From Rhodospirillales bacterium (lineage in GTDB: Bacteria > Pseudomonadota > Alphaproteobacteria > Rhodospirillales > JASLQF01), in NCBI GenBank assembly GCA_030744625.1, contig JASLQF010000057.1:47726-111725 (forward strand): a stretch of DNA of 64,000 nt, written 5' to 3'. A program made the translations under genes and the position numbers. Positions within the stretch are counted from its first letter, which is position 1, and every line of letters starts with the position of its first letter. The notes beneath the pieces are model-generated. The model worked only from the letters and a program-made list of their open reading frames with translations, did not search any database and was not told the DNA's origin. Below are positions 45,773-55,106 of the stretch, piece after piece.

Positions 45773-47086
45773 CTATACTGCGCCCAGCACCTCGCGAATC
45801 ACGGTGCAGATTTCATCGATGTCGCTCTTTTCCGAAACCAAGGGCGGCGCGACGAGCCCGCAGTCGCCGGTAAACTTGATATAGACGCCGGCCTCGAAAA
45901 GCCGCTTCATGACGTCCTGTCCGCGCACGCCGGGGATGGGCCCGGGGGCCACGTCGATTCCGGCGAGCATGCCGTATCCCCGGATGTCGGAGATGGCGTC
46001 CACGTCCTGCAGCGCGAACACGGCATCGAGGAAATACGGCGACAGCTCGGCGGCGCGCTCGAACAACCCCTCCTTCTCGTAGATGTCGAGGGTCGCCAGC
46101 GCCGCCGCGCACGCCGCGGGGTGGCCCGAGTAAGTGTATCCGTGAAACAATTCGATGGCGCCTTCGGGCGCGGCGTCGATGACGGTCTCGTAGATGCCCT
46201 CCCTCACCGCCACCGCGCCCATGGGCTGGGCGGCGTTGGTGATGGCCTTGGCCATGGTCATCATGTCCGGGGTGACGCCGAAGCTCTGCGCCGCGAACGC
46301 CTTGCCGGTGCGCCCGAAACCGCAGATCACCTCGTCGAAGATGAGCAGGATCCCGTGGTGGTCGCAGATCTCGCGCAGACGCTCAAGGTATCCCTTGGGC
46401 GGCACCAGAATACCGGTGGAGCCGGCGATCGGCTCGACCATGCAGGCGGCGATGGTGTGGCCACCGAAAAGGTCGACGAAACGCTGCAGGTCCTCGGCGA
46501 GCTCGGCGCCCCTTTCCGGTTGTCCCTTGGCGAAACGGTTCTCCGGCAGCCACGTGTGGCGCATGTGAGAGACACCCGGCATCACGGCGCCGAAGGTCTC
46601 GCGGTTCTTCATGAGGCCGCTCATGGAAGTGCCGCCGATGTTGACGCCGTGGTAGGCACGCTCGCGCGAGACGAAGCGCTGGCGCTGTCCCTCGCCCCGC
46701 GCCCGATAGTAGGCCATGGCGATCTTCAAGGCCGTGTCGACGGCCTCGGAGCCGGAATTCCCGAAGAATATGTGATTGAGATCGTCCGGGGTCAGCGCCG
46801 CGACGCGGCGCGCCACCTCGAAGGACGCCGGATGGCCCATCTGGAAGGGAGGGCCGTAGTCGAGTTCCAGAAGTTGCTTGCCGACGGCCTCGGCGATCTC
46901 TGGGCGCCCGTGCCCGGCGGAGACGCAGAACAGCCCGGACGATGCATCGATGATTTTTTCACCCTTGTGGTTCCAGTAGTACATGCCCTGGCCGCGGACG
47001 AGTAGCCGCGGGTCCGCCTTGAACTCGCGGTTGGCGGTGAACGGCATCCATTGGTTTTCGAGGGTGTTGGCGGCGTACTGTGTCAT
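45773..47086 (-). CDS. Class III omega-amino acid:pyruvate aminotransferase
   Basis: PLP enzyme of 437 residues resembling beta-alanine/omega-amino acid:pyruvate transaminases (NQWMPFTANREFKADPR, FFGNSGSEAVDTALK, YHGVNIGGTSMSG). PLP-Asp is in IFDEVICGFGRTG and the Schiff-base Lys in MMTMAKAITN. Start ATG 47086 (MTQYAANTLENQW). It is divergent from alanine dehydrogenase, which would recycle the alanine produced, a pairing also seen in taurine degradation. A perfect 8-bp inverted repeat lies just upstream. Confidence 0.9.
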   Translation of the reverse strand: MTQYAANTLENQWMPFTANREFKADPRLLVRGQGMYYWNHKGEKIIDASSGLFCVSAGHGRPEIAEAVGKQLLELDYGPPFQMGHPASFEVARRVAALTPDDLNHIFFGNSGSEAVDTALKIAMAYYRARGEGQRQRFVSRERAYHGVNIGGTSMSGLMKNRETFGAVMPGVSHMRHTWLPENRFAKGQPERGAELAEDLQRFVDLFGGHTIAACMVEPIAGSTGILVPPKGYLERLREICDHHGILLIFDEVICGFGRTGKAFAAQSFGVTPDMMTMAKAITNAAQPMGAVAVREGIYETVIDAAPEGAIELFHGYTYSGHPAACAAALATLDIYEKEGLFERAAELSPYFLDAVFALQDVDAISDIRGYGMLAGIDVAPGPIPGVRGQDVMKRLFEAGVYIKFTGDCGLVAPPLVSEKSDIDEICTVIREVLGAV

Positions 47087-47117
47087 GGGTCGTGCCTCCC
47101 AAAAAAAGCGTCGGCTC

Positions 47118-47151
47118 TGTATCAAACATCAATTGCGGCCGTGTTGATACA
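47118..47151. promoter_or_regulatory. Operator-like inverted repeat between transaminase and ald
   Basis: TGTATCAA (47118-47125) and TTGATACA (47144-47151), a perfect 8-bp dyad with an 18-bp spacer, in the divergent intergenic region. It begins 32 bases upstream of the transaminase ATG and ends 148 bases before ald. A second ATCAA lies within the spacer. Likely regulator site; the regulator is not in the window. Confidence 0.5.
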
Positions 47152-47298
47152 CCCTGCTTGAAAAAAACTCCCCGGCAACACGATCGGCGGCCTAAATTGT
47201 CCGCACCGTGCGTTTCGGCCCGGCGGCGGGTGTTGGAGTATAGGGGACACTGCCGCGGGCGCTTCGCGGCCGCGCATGGAGTAGTGTTGGAGGCGGTC

Positions 47299-48417
47299 AT
47301 GCTGATCGGCGTTCCCAAGGAGATCAAGAACCACGAATACCGCGCCGGGCTGGTGCCGGCGAGCGTTTACGAGGCCGTTCACCACGGCCACGATGTCCTC
47401 GTCGAGACCAACCTCGGCGCCGGCATCGGAATCGGCGACGCCGAGTACGAGGAAGCCGGGGCCACCGTCGCCGACAGCGCCGAAGAGGTGTTCGAGCGCG
47501 CCGACATGATCATCAAGGTCAAGGAGCCCCAGGCGGCCGAACGCAAACGCCTGAAGCCCGGCCAAGTGCTGTTCACCTACCTGCATCTGGCACCGGACGC
47601 CGAGCAAACCAGGGACCTGGTGGAAAGCGGCGCCGTCTGCATCGCCTATGAGACCGTCACCTCGCCCAGCGGGGGCCTGCCCCTTCTGGCTCCCATGTCG
47701 GAGGTGGCGGGGCGCATGTCCGTCCAGGCCGGCGCCCACTGGCTGGAGCTGGCGCAGGGCGGACGCGGCGTCCTCTTGGGCGGCGTGCCCGGCGTCGAGC
47801 CGGCCCGGGTCGTGGTGCTCGGCGGCGGGGTGGTGGGTTCCAACGCCACTTCCATCGCCGTCGGCATGGGCGCCGACGTGGTGGTCATCGACCGCTCGGT
47901 CGAGGTTCTCACGGCCCTGGACACGCGTTTCGGATCCCGCATCAAGACCGTATATTCGACCCGCCACGCCATCGAGCACCACGTGATCGGCGCCGATATG
48001 GTCATCGGCGGCGTCCTCGTGCCGGGCGCCGAGGCGCCGAAGCTGGTGGGCGCCGAGCTGATCAAGCGCATGACGCCGGGATCCGTGGTGGTCGATGTCG
48101 CCATCGACCAGGGCGGCTGCTTCGAGACGTCGCGCGCCACCACCCACGCCGAGCCCACCTATGTGGTCGACGGCGTGATCCACTACTGCGTCGCCAACAT
48201 GCCGGGTGCCGTGGCCAGGACCTCGACGTTCGCGCTCAACAACGTGACCCTGCCCTACATGCTGACCCTTGCCGACGAGGGGTACGAGCGCGCCCTCAAG
48301 GACGACCCCCACCTGCGCACCGGACTCAACGTGCACAAGGGCGAGGTGACCTGCGAAGGTGTCGCCGAGGCACTGGGCTACGATTACCGGGAGCCGCTCG
48401 CGGCCATGGGGGATTGA
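47299..48417 (+). CDS. ald: Alanine dehydrogenase
   Basis: NAD-dependent L-alanine/pyruvate interconversion, 372 residues. Start [20 protein letters not shown] is the family signature; the catalytic Lys and His fall in IIKVKEPQ and YLHLAPD, and the NAD motif is [16 protein letters not shown] 47299 is preceded by GGAGG. The frame is open back to 47080, but that part lies in the divergent promoter region. Confidence 0.96.
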   Translation: MLIGVPKEIKNHEYRAGLVPASVYEAVHHGHDVLVETNLGAGIGIGDAEYEEAGATVADSAEEVFERADMIIKVKEPQAAERKRLKPGQVLFTYLHLAPDAEQTRDLVESGAVCIAYETVTSPSGGLPLLAPMSEVAGRMSVQAGAHWLELAQGGRGVLLGGVPGVEPARVVVLGGGVVGSNATSIAVGMGADVVVIDRSVEVLTALDTRFGSRIKTVYSTRHAIEHHVIGADMVIGGVLVPGAEAPKLVGAELIKRMTPGSVVVDVAIDQGGCFETSRATTHAEPTYVVDGVIHYCVANMPGAVARTSTFALNNVTLPYMLTLADEGYERALKDDPHLRTGLNVHKGEVTCEGVAEALGYDYREPLAAMGD

Positions 48418-48448
48418 GGCTGAAGCTGGAGGCGCCGCGCCACGGGCG

Positions 48449-49234
48449 TCAGCGCGACGACAGCGGCGCCGAAACCAGGTGCAGGCCGGAATCGGCCAGG
48501 ATGATTTCACCGGTGACGCAGTCGCCGCCCTCGACCAGCCACACGGCGGTCTCGGCAATTTCCTCCGGCGTGTTGGCCGTTTGCAGGGGCGTCATCCTCT
48601 CCATTTGAACGACCCTCTCGCCGTAGGCCTTTTCGCCCATCCCATCCCTGTTCCAGCGCGTCTGGACGAAACCGGGACATATCGCGTTCACCCGAATTTC
48701 CGGACCCAGGGCGCGAGCCAGCGACAGGGTCATGACGTTGAGCGCCCCCTTCGACGCGGCATAGGCAACGGAACTGCCATCGCCGGTGATGGCGGCAATG
48801 GTGGATATGTTGACGACGGCACCCCGGCCACCCCGCTTCATGTGGGGGGCTACGGCCCGAATCATCTGATAGGGGCCGACCACGTTGACCGCGTACATGT
48901 GCTGAAAATCCTCGGCACTCAAGGACTCCAGGTCCTCGGCCGGGGTGAACTTGGTGACGCCGGCGTTGTTCACCAGGGCATCTATGCGGCCCCATTTTTC
49001 CATCGACAGGGCGGCCATGCGACGGCAATCGGCGTCGTTCGCCACGTCGGCCCGGCACAGGAGCGCTTCCACGCCGAGATTTTCGCAGGCCGCCGCCGTC
49101 TCCTCGGCGTCGGCCTCGCTCCGGGTGTAGTTGATGACGACGTTGCACCCCTTCGACGCCAAGCGTTTGGCGATGGCGGCGCCGAGGCCCGTGGCCGAGC
49201 CCGTAACGATGGCCGTGCCTTGCTTAATTTCCAT
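48449..49234 (-). CDS. Short-chain dehydrogenase/reductase
   Basis: Classical SDR of 261 residues: TGSATGLGAAIA for cofactor, NNAG, catalytic Ser (NISTIAAITG) and YAASK. It resembles 3-oxoacyl-ACP reductase-like (FabG) proteins, but the substrate is not predictable. A GGGGAGGAG site precedes the ATG. Gene context (PreA-like enzyme upstream on the same strand) suggests a catabolic operon. Confidence 0.9.
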   Translation of the reverse strand: MEIKQGTAIVTGSATGLGAAIAKRLASKGCNVVINYTRSEADAEETAAACENLGVEALLCRADVANDADCRRMAALSMEKWGRIDALVNNAGVTKFTPAEDLESLSAEDFQHMYAVNVVGPYQMIRAVAPHMKRGGRGAVVNISTIAAITGDGSSVAYAASKGALNVMTLSLARALGPEIRVNAICPGFVQTRWNRDGMGEKAYGERVVQMERMTPLQTANTPEEIAETAVWLVEGGDCVTGEIILADSGLHLVSAPLSSR

Positions 49235-49285
49235 GGCTCCTCCCCGTGGCCGGGTGAGGGCCGCAGGTCCCCGCTCCTGATCAGC

Positions 49286-50494
49286 TTAAGCGGCCTTGTC
49301 GACCATCTCGATGGCGTTGTGCGGGCAAACGCTGTAGCACAGCTCGCAGCCCAGGCAGTTCTCCTCCAAGGTGACGACTGTGCCGTTGTCGCCGCTCAAG
49401 GCCTCGTGGAAGCATGATCGGATGCAGTTCTCGCACTTGGGGAACTTGCATTTTTCCTGGTCGATGGCGGCACGGACGGGCTTCGCCTCGAAATGGGCCT
49501 GGTAAGAGGTGGCGGCCTGTCGCGAGGCCAAGCCGTGGATGGACGGGAGGTCCGGATACCCGTACTCGTCGAGAAGGGTGGACATGCCGTCGACGACTTC
49601 GGACAGATATTCGATGCCCTTGAGCATGAGCACCGAGCCGATCTGCATGAGGGTGGCACCGCTCATGATGAACTCAATGGCGTCGCGCGCGTCGAAAATG
49701 CCGTTCGAGCCGGCAATCGGTATGCCCAGCTTGGAGTGGATCTCGTGGACCCAGCGCAACGACAGGGGTTTGATCCAGGGACCACCGACCCCGGCCGGTC
49801 CGCCGATGTACGGCTTGCCCGTCTCAATATCGACGGCGAAGCCGGTGTAACGGTTGGTCAGGGTAACGGCGGACGCGCCGGCGTCCTTCACCGCGCGCGC
49901 CACCTCGATGGGCCGCGACTGGTCCGGGGTCATCTTGATGATCACCGGAATGTCGACGGCATCGGCAACCCAGGCCGTCACCTCGGCCGCCATCTCGGGG
50001 TCCTGCCCGATCATGCTGCCGCCGCGAACACCGGGCATCATGGCCGGGTGCGGGCACCCGAAATTGAGTTCGACCAGCTTGATTCCGCAGTCCTCCACGG
50101 CGCGGCAGATGTCCCGCCAGCCTTCCATCGATTTGGCGCCGACGCTGCCGATGATTTGGGCGCCGCTCCCCTCGGCGTGGGCCTGCGCCTCCTTGAGGTG
50201 GGGAATCCATTCCTCATACGGGTCCGACGAGTACCCGGACCGGGCATAGAACGAGAAGGAACGGGGGATGACGCCGCGGATGAGCCGGCCCTTGTTGTTG
50301 AGGATGGCGTACTTCGAGTGCTTGGACAGCTTGTGCATGTCGGGGATGTCGGTCAGGGTCTTGACGATGGCTCCCCCCGCCCCCGCATCGATGCACCGCT
50401 TCAGCTTATCGACGCTGTTGGTGGGCTCGATCGAAGAGACCACCAGCGGGTTCCTGAACTTGACGCCACAAAATTCGGTTTCCAGATTGGCCAT
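49286..50494 (-). CDS. Dihydropyrimidine dehydrogenase PreA-like subunit
   Basis: FMN and iron-sulfur protein of 402 residues: a dihydroorotate-dehydrogenase-like barrel (FRNPLVVSSIEPTNSVDKLK, LVELNFGCPHPAM, IIKMTPDQSRP) followed by a ferredoxin domain with CKFPKCENCIRSC and CLGCELCYSVCP. This matches PreA, which reduces pyrimidines with electrons from PreT. No preT is adjacent, so an alternative electron partner or substrate is likely. An FNR-type palindrome lies about 70 bases upstream of the ATG. Confidence 0.88.
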   Translation of the reverse strand: MANLETEFCGVKFRNPLVVSSIEPTNSVDKLKRCIDAGAGGAIVKTLTDIPDMHKLSKHSKYAILNNKGRLIRGVIPRSFSFYARSGYSSDPYEEWIPHLKEAQAHAEGSGAQIIGSVGAKSMEGWRDICRAVEDCGIKLVELNFGCPHPAMMPGVRGGSMIGQDPEMAAEVTAWVADAVDIPVIIKMTPDQSRPIEVARAVKDAGASAVTLTNRYTGFAVDIETGKPYIGGPAGVGGPWIKPLSLRWVHEIHSKLGIPIAGSNGIFDARDAIEFIMSGATLMQIGSVLMLKGIEYLSEVVDGMSTLLDEYGYPDLPSIHGLASRQAATSYQAHFEAKPVRAAIDQEKCKFPKCENCIRSCFHEALSGDNGTVVTLEENCLGCELCYSVCPHNAIEMVDKAA

Positions 50495-50556
50495 GTCATC
50501 GCTCCCCGTCAGTTGCCTTCGGAATTGCTGGCTAGCACACGGCTCCCGCCACGCCC

Positions 50557-50570
50557 TTGACCGAAGTCAA
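50557..50570. promoter_or_regulatory. FNR/FixK-type box between preA-like and TPP genes
   Basis: TTGAC-CGAA-GTCAA, a perfect FNR-family palindrome centred at 50563.5, between two divergent genes (starts at 50494 and 50679). Confidence 0.6.
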
Positions 50571-50678
50571 CCACGCCCGGGCACGGGACCGATCGCCGTT
50601 GTTTGACGGTCGCATTCTGTCCTATGTTCTTGCCGCCGGCGCGGCAGGCGCCGGCGCACAATTGATTCAGAGGATTTC

Positions 50679-52373
50679 ATGAACCAACTTTCGGGCGCCG
50701 AAGCCTTCGTGCGCATGCTCCAGCTTCATGGAATCCACCACATTTTCGGGTTGTGCGGCGACACCAGCCTGCCCGTCTATGACGCGCTGTGCCGGCTCGA
50801 CCACGGCATGACCCACATCCTGACCCGCGACGAACGCTCGGCCGCCTACATGGCCGACGTCTACGCCCGGGTCAGCGGCGGCATCGGCGTATGCGAGGGA
50901 CCAAGCGGCGGCGGCGCCACCTACATCCTGCCCGGCGTCGTCGAGGCCAACGAGTCCTCGGTCCCCGTGCTCGCCGTGACCACCGATATCTCGGTGACGG
51001 GACGCGGCCACTACACTTTGACCGAACTCGACCAGGAAGCGCTGTTCCGGCCCCTGGCCAAGATGAGCCGCGTCGTCGACGACGCCCGCGCCATCCCTCA
51101 TGCACTGCGCGCCGCCTTCGCCGCCATGACCACGGGGCGCCCCGGCGCCGCCCACATCGGCCTCCCCTTCGACGTGCAGAAGGCGCCGCTCGACGATACG
51201 GAGGTGTGGGCCGATGCCTCGCTCGCCGCCTGCCCGTCGCGGCGCACAGGCCCCGACCCGGCCGCCGTGGCGGCGGCCGCCGATGCCATCCTTGGCGCCG
51301 AGAAACCGATGTTCGTTTGCGGCGGCGGCCCCGTCATCTCCGGCGCCGTGGCGGAACTCGTGGCCCTGGCCGAGCTCCTGGAAGCGCCGGTGGCAACCTC
51401 CGTCAGTGGCCGGGGCAGCATCCCGGATGACCACCCGCTGGCCGTCGGCGTGGTCGGCAGCAACGGCGGCACGCCGGAGACCCGCGCCGTGGTCGACGCC
51501 GCCGATCTCATCGTCTTCGTCGGCTGCCGCGCCGGCTCGGTGACCACGGAACGCTGGCGTCACCCGGCACCCGATGCGGCACGCATCGTTCACATCGACG
51601 TCGATCCCGCCGTCATCGGCACCAATTACGAAACGGAAGCGGCAATGGTCGGCGACGCCCGGCTTTGCCTCTCGGCACTTCTCGAGGAGATGACGCGGCG
51701 CCTCGATGGAACGCCCGAGCGTCCCGGCGTCCGCGATTTCATCGCCCAGGCGAAAGCACGCAAGTTCGCCGCCTTCGAGGAGCTTGCACGCTCCGGCGAC
51801 ACGCCTATCAAGCCCGAGCGCGTGGTCGCCGAGTTGCAGGCGCTGCTTCCCGCCGACGCCGTCGTCGTCGCCGACCCGGGGACGCCGTGCCCTTATTTTT
51901 CCGCCTACTACCGGCTCGCGGAAACGGGCCGCCATTTCGTCAGCAACCGTGCCCACGGCGCCCTCGGCTATTCCTTGCCGGGCGTGGTGGGGGCCCATTA
52001 CGGGCGTCCCGACACCAAGTGCGTCGCCGTCATGGGCGACGGCAGCTTCGGCTTCGCCGTCGGCGAGCTCGAGACCATCGTCCGCCTCGACCTGCCGGTC
52101 ACCTTGATCGTCATCTCCAACAGCGTCTACGGCTGGATCAAGGCGGGCCAGAAGAGCGGCTTCGACGCGCGTTACTTCTCGGTCGACTTCAGCCGCGGCG
52201 ACCACGCCAGGATCGCCGAGGCCTTCGGCGTCAAGGCATGGCGCGTGGAGGACCCGGAAGACCTGCGCCCGGCCCTGGCCAAGGCCCTTGAGGCCGGCGG
52301 GCCGACCCTGGTCGACATCGTGGCCCAGCCCCTGCAGGAGGCGCGAGCCCCGGTCAGCGAATGGGTGGCGTGA
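50679..52373 (+). CDS. TPP-dependent acetolactate synthase-like enzyme
   Basis: Three-domain TPP enzyme of 564 residues: pyrimidine-binding start (GIHHIFGLCGDTSLPVYDAL, with Glu of RDERSAAYMAD), middle domain and TPP site MGDGSFGFAVGELE ending VISNS. It is in the acetolactate synthase/benzoylformate decarboxylase superfamily, with substrate undetermined. An AGAGGA site precedes the ATG. Divergent from the PreA-like gene and convergent on an amidase 16 bases away. Confidence 0.88.
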   Translation: MNQLSGAEAFVRMLQLHGIHHIFGLCGDTSLPVYDALCRLDHGMTHILTRDERSAAYMADVYARVSGGIGVCEGPSGGGATYILPGVVEANESSVPVLAVTTDISVTGRGHYTLTELDQEALFRPLAKMSRVVDDARAIPHALRAAFAAMTTGRPGAAHIGLPFDVQKAPLDDTEVWADASLAACPSRRTGPDPAAVAAAADAILGAEKPMFVCGGGPVISGAVAELVALAELLEAPVATSVSGRGSIPDDHPLAVGVVGSNGGTPETRAVVDAADLIVFVGCRAGSVTTERWRHPAPDAARIVHIDVDPAVIGTNYETEAAMVGDARLCLSALLEEMTRRLDGTPERPGVRDFIAQAKARKFAAFEELARSGDTPIKPERVVAELQALLPADAVVVADPGTPCPYFSAYYRLAETGRHFVSNRAHGALGYSLPGVVGAHYGRPDTKCVAVMGDGSFGFAVGELETIVRLDLPVTLIVISNSVYGWIKAGQKSGFDARYFSVDFSRGDHARIAEAFGVKAWRVEDPEDLRPALAKALEAGGPTLVDIVAQPLQEARAPVSEWVA

Positions 52374-52389
52374 GGCCCAGCTTAGCGGC

Positions 52390-53730
52390 TTAGCGGCTCA
52401 CCACCTCTTCGATGGCGAGCGCCATGGCGAGCAGGCGCCGGTCCTCGCCGTGCTCGCCGGCGACCATGAGGCCGACCGGAGCACCACCGGGCTCGTGGCA
52501 CGGCAAGGAGACCGCGCAACGGTCGAGGAAATTGAAGATCAATGTATTGCGCAGCAACATCACATTGTTGCGGGAGAAGGCCTTCTCGTCCTCGATCCCG
52601 GCGAAGGCGGGGGCCACCAGCGGTACCGTCGGCATGATCAGCGCGTCGAACGGCGCCGTCACCCGGTCGGCGCGCGCCTGCATGTCGGCGCGCCGGTTGA
52701 GCAATTCGATATAGTCGGCGGCATCCTGCTTGGCGCCTCTCTCGATCCGCGTGCGTATCCACGGATCGTAAAGATCGGCCGCCTTCTCCAGCAATGGGCG
52801 GTGCCAGCCGTAGGCCTCGGCGACGACCAGCCCTCCCTTGGCGTTGATCTCGGGGATTTCGGCGAGTTCGGCGAAGGGGATCTCATCGATGCGGGCGCCG
52901 GCCCGCGACAACCGGGCGAGCGCCCCTTCGAAGGCCTGGGCGACGGCTTCGTCCATGTCGTCGAGCACTTGGGTCTGGGGCACCGCCAACCTGAGCCCGG
53001 CCACCGGGAGCGCCTCGCGCACCGCCGCCGGCTCTCCGGCGAGGATGGCATCGACGACGGCGCAGCACGCGACGCTGGGCGCCAGCGGACCCACCGAATC
53101 GAGGCTGGTCGAGAGCGGCAGCACCCCGTCCCGGGAAATGCGCCTCTGCGTCGGCTTGAAGCCGGCGATGCCGCACAGTGCCGCCGGAATGCGGATCGAG
53201 CCGCCGGTGTCGGAGCCCAGGCCCATGAACGCCATGCCGTCGGTCACCGAGACCGCCGCGCCCGAGGACGAGCCGCCGGGAATGCGACCGGTTTCCCGGT
53301 CCCAGGGATTCTTCGGGGTCCCGTGGTGATAGTTGACCCCCATGGCGGAAAAGGCGAACTCCGTCAAATTGGTGCGCCCCACGATGACCAGCCCGGCGGC
53401 CCTGAGGCGGGCGACAGCCGGGCAATCGGCGGCGGCCGGCGACGCGTCCCGTAGCGCCTTCGATCCTCCCGTCGTCACGTCGCCGGCGACGTCATAGAGA
53501 TCCTTTATCGAGACCGGAATGCCGGCATAGGGGGTCGGCGCCATGCCCAGGGTCCGGGCGCGGTCGATGGCCTCGGCGGCGGCCCGCGCCTCGTCGACGT
53601 AGACCTTGAGGAAGGTCCGCCGCCCCTCGCCGGCATCGTCGGCGATGCGCGCCAGGCACTCGTCGACCAGGGTGCGGCTGGTGACGCGCCCGGTTTCGAG
53701 GTCCGATGACAGTCCCTGGAACGTCTTCAT
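52390..53730 (-). CDS. Amidase signature-family hydrolase
   Basis: Ser-cisSer-Lys hydrolase of 446 residues. Lys in GIPVSIKDLYDV, cis-Ser in GGSSSGAAVSV and nucleophile in GSDTGGSIRIPAALCG are all present. The group also includes GatA, allophanate hydrolases and general amidases; no gatB/C neighbours, so a catabolic amidase is more likely. Start ATG 53730 (MKTFQGLSSDLE) favoured over 53808. Confidence 0.9.
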   Translation of the reverse strand: MKTFQGLSSDLETGRVTSRTLVDECLARIADDAGEGRRTFLKVYVDEARAAAEAIDRARTLGMAPTPYAGIPVSIKDLYDVAGDVTTGGSKALRDASPAAADCPAVARLRAAGLVIVGRTNLTEFAFSAMGVNYHHGTPKNPWDRETGRIPGGSSSGAAVSVTDGMAFMGLGSDTGGSIRIPAALCGIAGFKPTQRRISRDGVLPLSTSLDSVGPLAPSVACCAVVDAILAGEPAAVREALPVAGLRLAVPQTQVLDDMDEAVAQAFEGALARLSRAGARIDEIPFAELAEIPEINAKGGLVVAEAYGWHRPLLEKAADLYDPWIRTRIERGAKQDAADYIELLNRRADMQARADRVTAPFDALIMPTVPLVAPAFAGIEDEKAFSRNNVMLLRNTLIFNFLDRCAVSLPCHEPGGAPVGLMVAGEHGEDRRLLAMALAIEEVVSR

Positions 53731-53927
53731 GGCGCGCCTCCCTCCGTCGGCAAGTTCAGCGCTTGGGCGCCGGCCGCGACTATGGTTGGCCGGCTGGGAA
53801 GTTGTCAATCGGCCACACCGGATCGCGGGGTTGGCAACGTGGGCCTGGAAACACCGTTCGCCGGAAGGGGCCGAGCGTGTAAACTGAGGGCGTAGCCGGT
53901 CGGCGGCCTGACGCGAAAGGTTTCCTC

Positions 53928-54338
53928 ATGTCCGTGATCGAGTGGAAGCAAGAATTCAAGACCGGAATCCCGTCGATCGATTACGAACACGAACACCTGA
54001 TCGCAGTCATCAACGACCTCGCCGACACAATTTCCGTGGATGCCCCGTTGGACGAGATCGAATTTCACCTCGGCGAGATTTACGCCCTCATCGAGGCCCA
54101 TTTCGCGCTCGAGGAAAAGATCATGCGCGACATGAAGTATCTGGGCTACGCCGAGCACAAGGAGGACCACGACCGCCTGCTCGACGAAATCCGCGACATC
54201 ATGGAGAACGTCGCCAAGGATGGCGCATTCGACTACCGCGTGGCGTTGGGCGAAAGGGTGGGAACGTGGTTCGGCCTTCACTTCAAAACGCTGGATCCGA
54301 AGCTGCACGCCCTGATACACGGCGCCGGCTACAGGTAA
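53928..54338 (+). CDS. Bacteriohemerythrin
   Basis: Single-domain four-helix di-iron protein of 136 residues that binds O2 and possibly NO. Ligand motifs in order: DYEHEHL, EAHFALEEKIM, EHKEDHDRL and HFKTLD. A GAAAGG site precedes the ATG. It converges on the respiratory operon described next and may serve as its O2/NO buffer; this is inference. Confidence 0.93.
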   Translation: MSVIEWKQEFKTGIPSIDYEHEHLIAVINDLADTISVDAPLDEIEFHLGEIYALIEAHFALEEKIMRDMKYLGYAEHKEDHDRLLDEIRDIMENVAKDGAFDYRVALGERVGTWFGLHFKTLDPKLHALIHGAGYR

Positions 54339-54353
54339 TACCGACGGCCATCC

Positions 54354-55079
54354 TTATTTCAGGAACAGCCGGCCAGCGTCGGAGCGGAAACCGACAATCA
54401 GAACCTGGGAAGGCGCCAGCCTCACTTCCTCGTCGAGCACGTAGTCGGAGCCCCCGGCCTGGCCCGACTCGCCGAGGCGCACGGCGAACCGGTGGACGCC
54501 GGCGGCCACCGGGAACTTCTCGTAGAAGCTGGACGCGCCGTCTCCGGCGAGGCCAGCCGGCTTCCTCAGCCCTCGGTAGAGGACCTTGCCGTCCAATCTC
54601 AGCTCGATCTCGACCGGCCAGCGCTCCCGCGGGCACTTCAGGGGAGCGCGCATGTTGGGCGGCAACTCGGCGAGTTCCTTGCGCGTGCGCCGGCGGCACG
54701 CCACCTTGCGCTTGCCGGGGTGGCTGAGGCTCAGCTTGATGAGGGCGTCTCCGGGATCGAAATAGAGGTAATCGGGAGCGCTCGAAAGATACCCGACCAG
54801 ACCGGCGAACAGCAGGTAGGCGACGCCCTGGCCGGTCCACGCGAGGGGCGAAAGCCCGGCACCCTCCCTCGTGGTGAAGCGCCCTCCGCGTCGCTTGCGC
54901 ACCTTCAAGGCGGCGAGCTTTCCCGCCTCTTCCCGCTCGCGGCGGCGCTGCTCCTTGACGGCGGGCGGCACGATGATGATGTCGCGCAGCCCGACAAACC
55001 ACAGGATCATAAAGAACAAAGGCCCGAAAATCAGGATCGGCACCAAGTAGAACAAAACCGAGGTAAAGGTGTTTTCCAT
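54354..55079 (-). CDS. Uncharacterised membrane protein at end of oxidase operon
   Basis: No family recognised. The 241-residue protein has a strong N-terminal helix (about residues 8-33, VLFYLVPILIFGPLFFMILWFVG), a basic cytoplasmic stretch (EQRRREREEAGKLAALKVRKRR), a possible second helix (VAYLLFAGLVGYL) and a C-terminal beta-rich region with FYEKFPVAAGVHRFAVRLGE. Start ATG 55079 or GTG 55088. It follows the cytochrome b fusion by 27 bases, so it may be an assembly or subunit protein of that complex. Confidence 0.7.
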   Translation of the reverse strand: MENTFTSVLFYLVPILIFGPLFFMILWFVGLRDIIIVPPAVKEQRRREREEAGKLAALKVRKRRGGRFTTREGAGLSPLAWTGQGVAYLLFAGLVGYLSSAPDYLYFDPGDALIKLSLSHPGKRKVACRRRTRKELAELPPNMRAPLKCPRERWPVEIELRLDGKVLYRGLRKPAGLAGDGASSFYEKFPVAAGVHRFAVRLGESGQAGGSDYVLDEEVRLAPSQVLIVGFRSDAGRLFLK

Positions 55080-55106
55080 GGTCGGCACGAGGCTCGCGCG
55101 CGCTGG

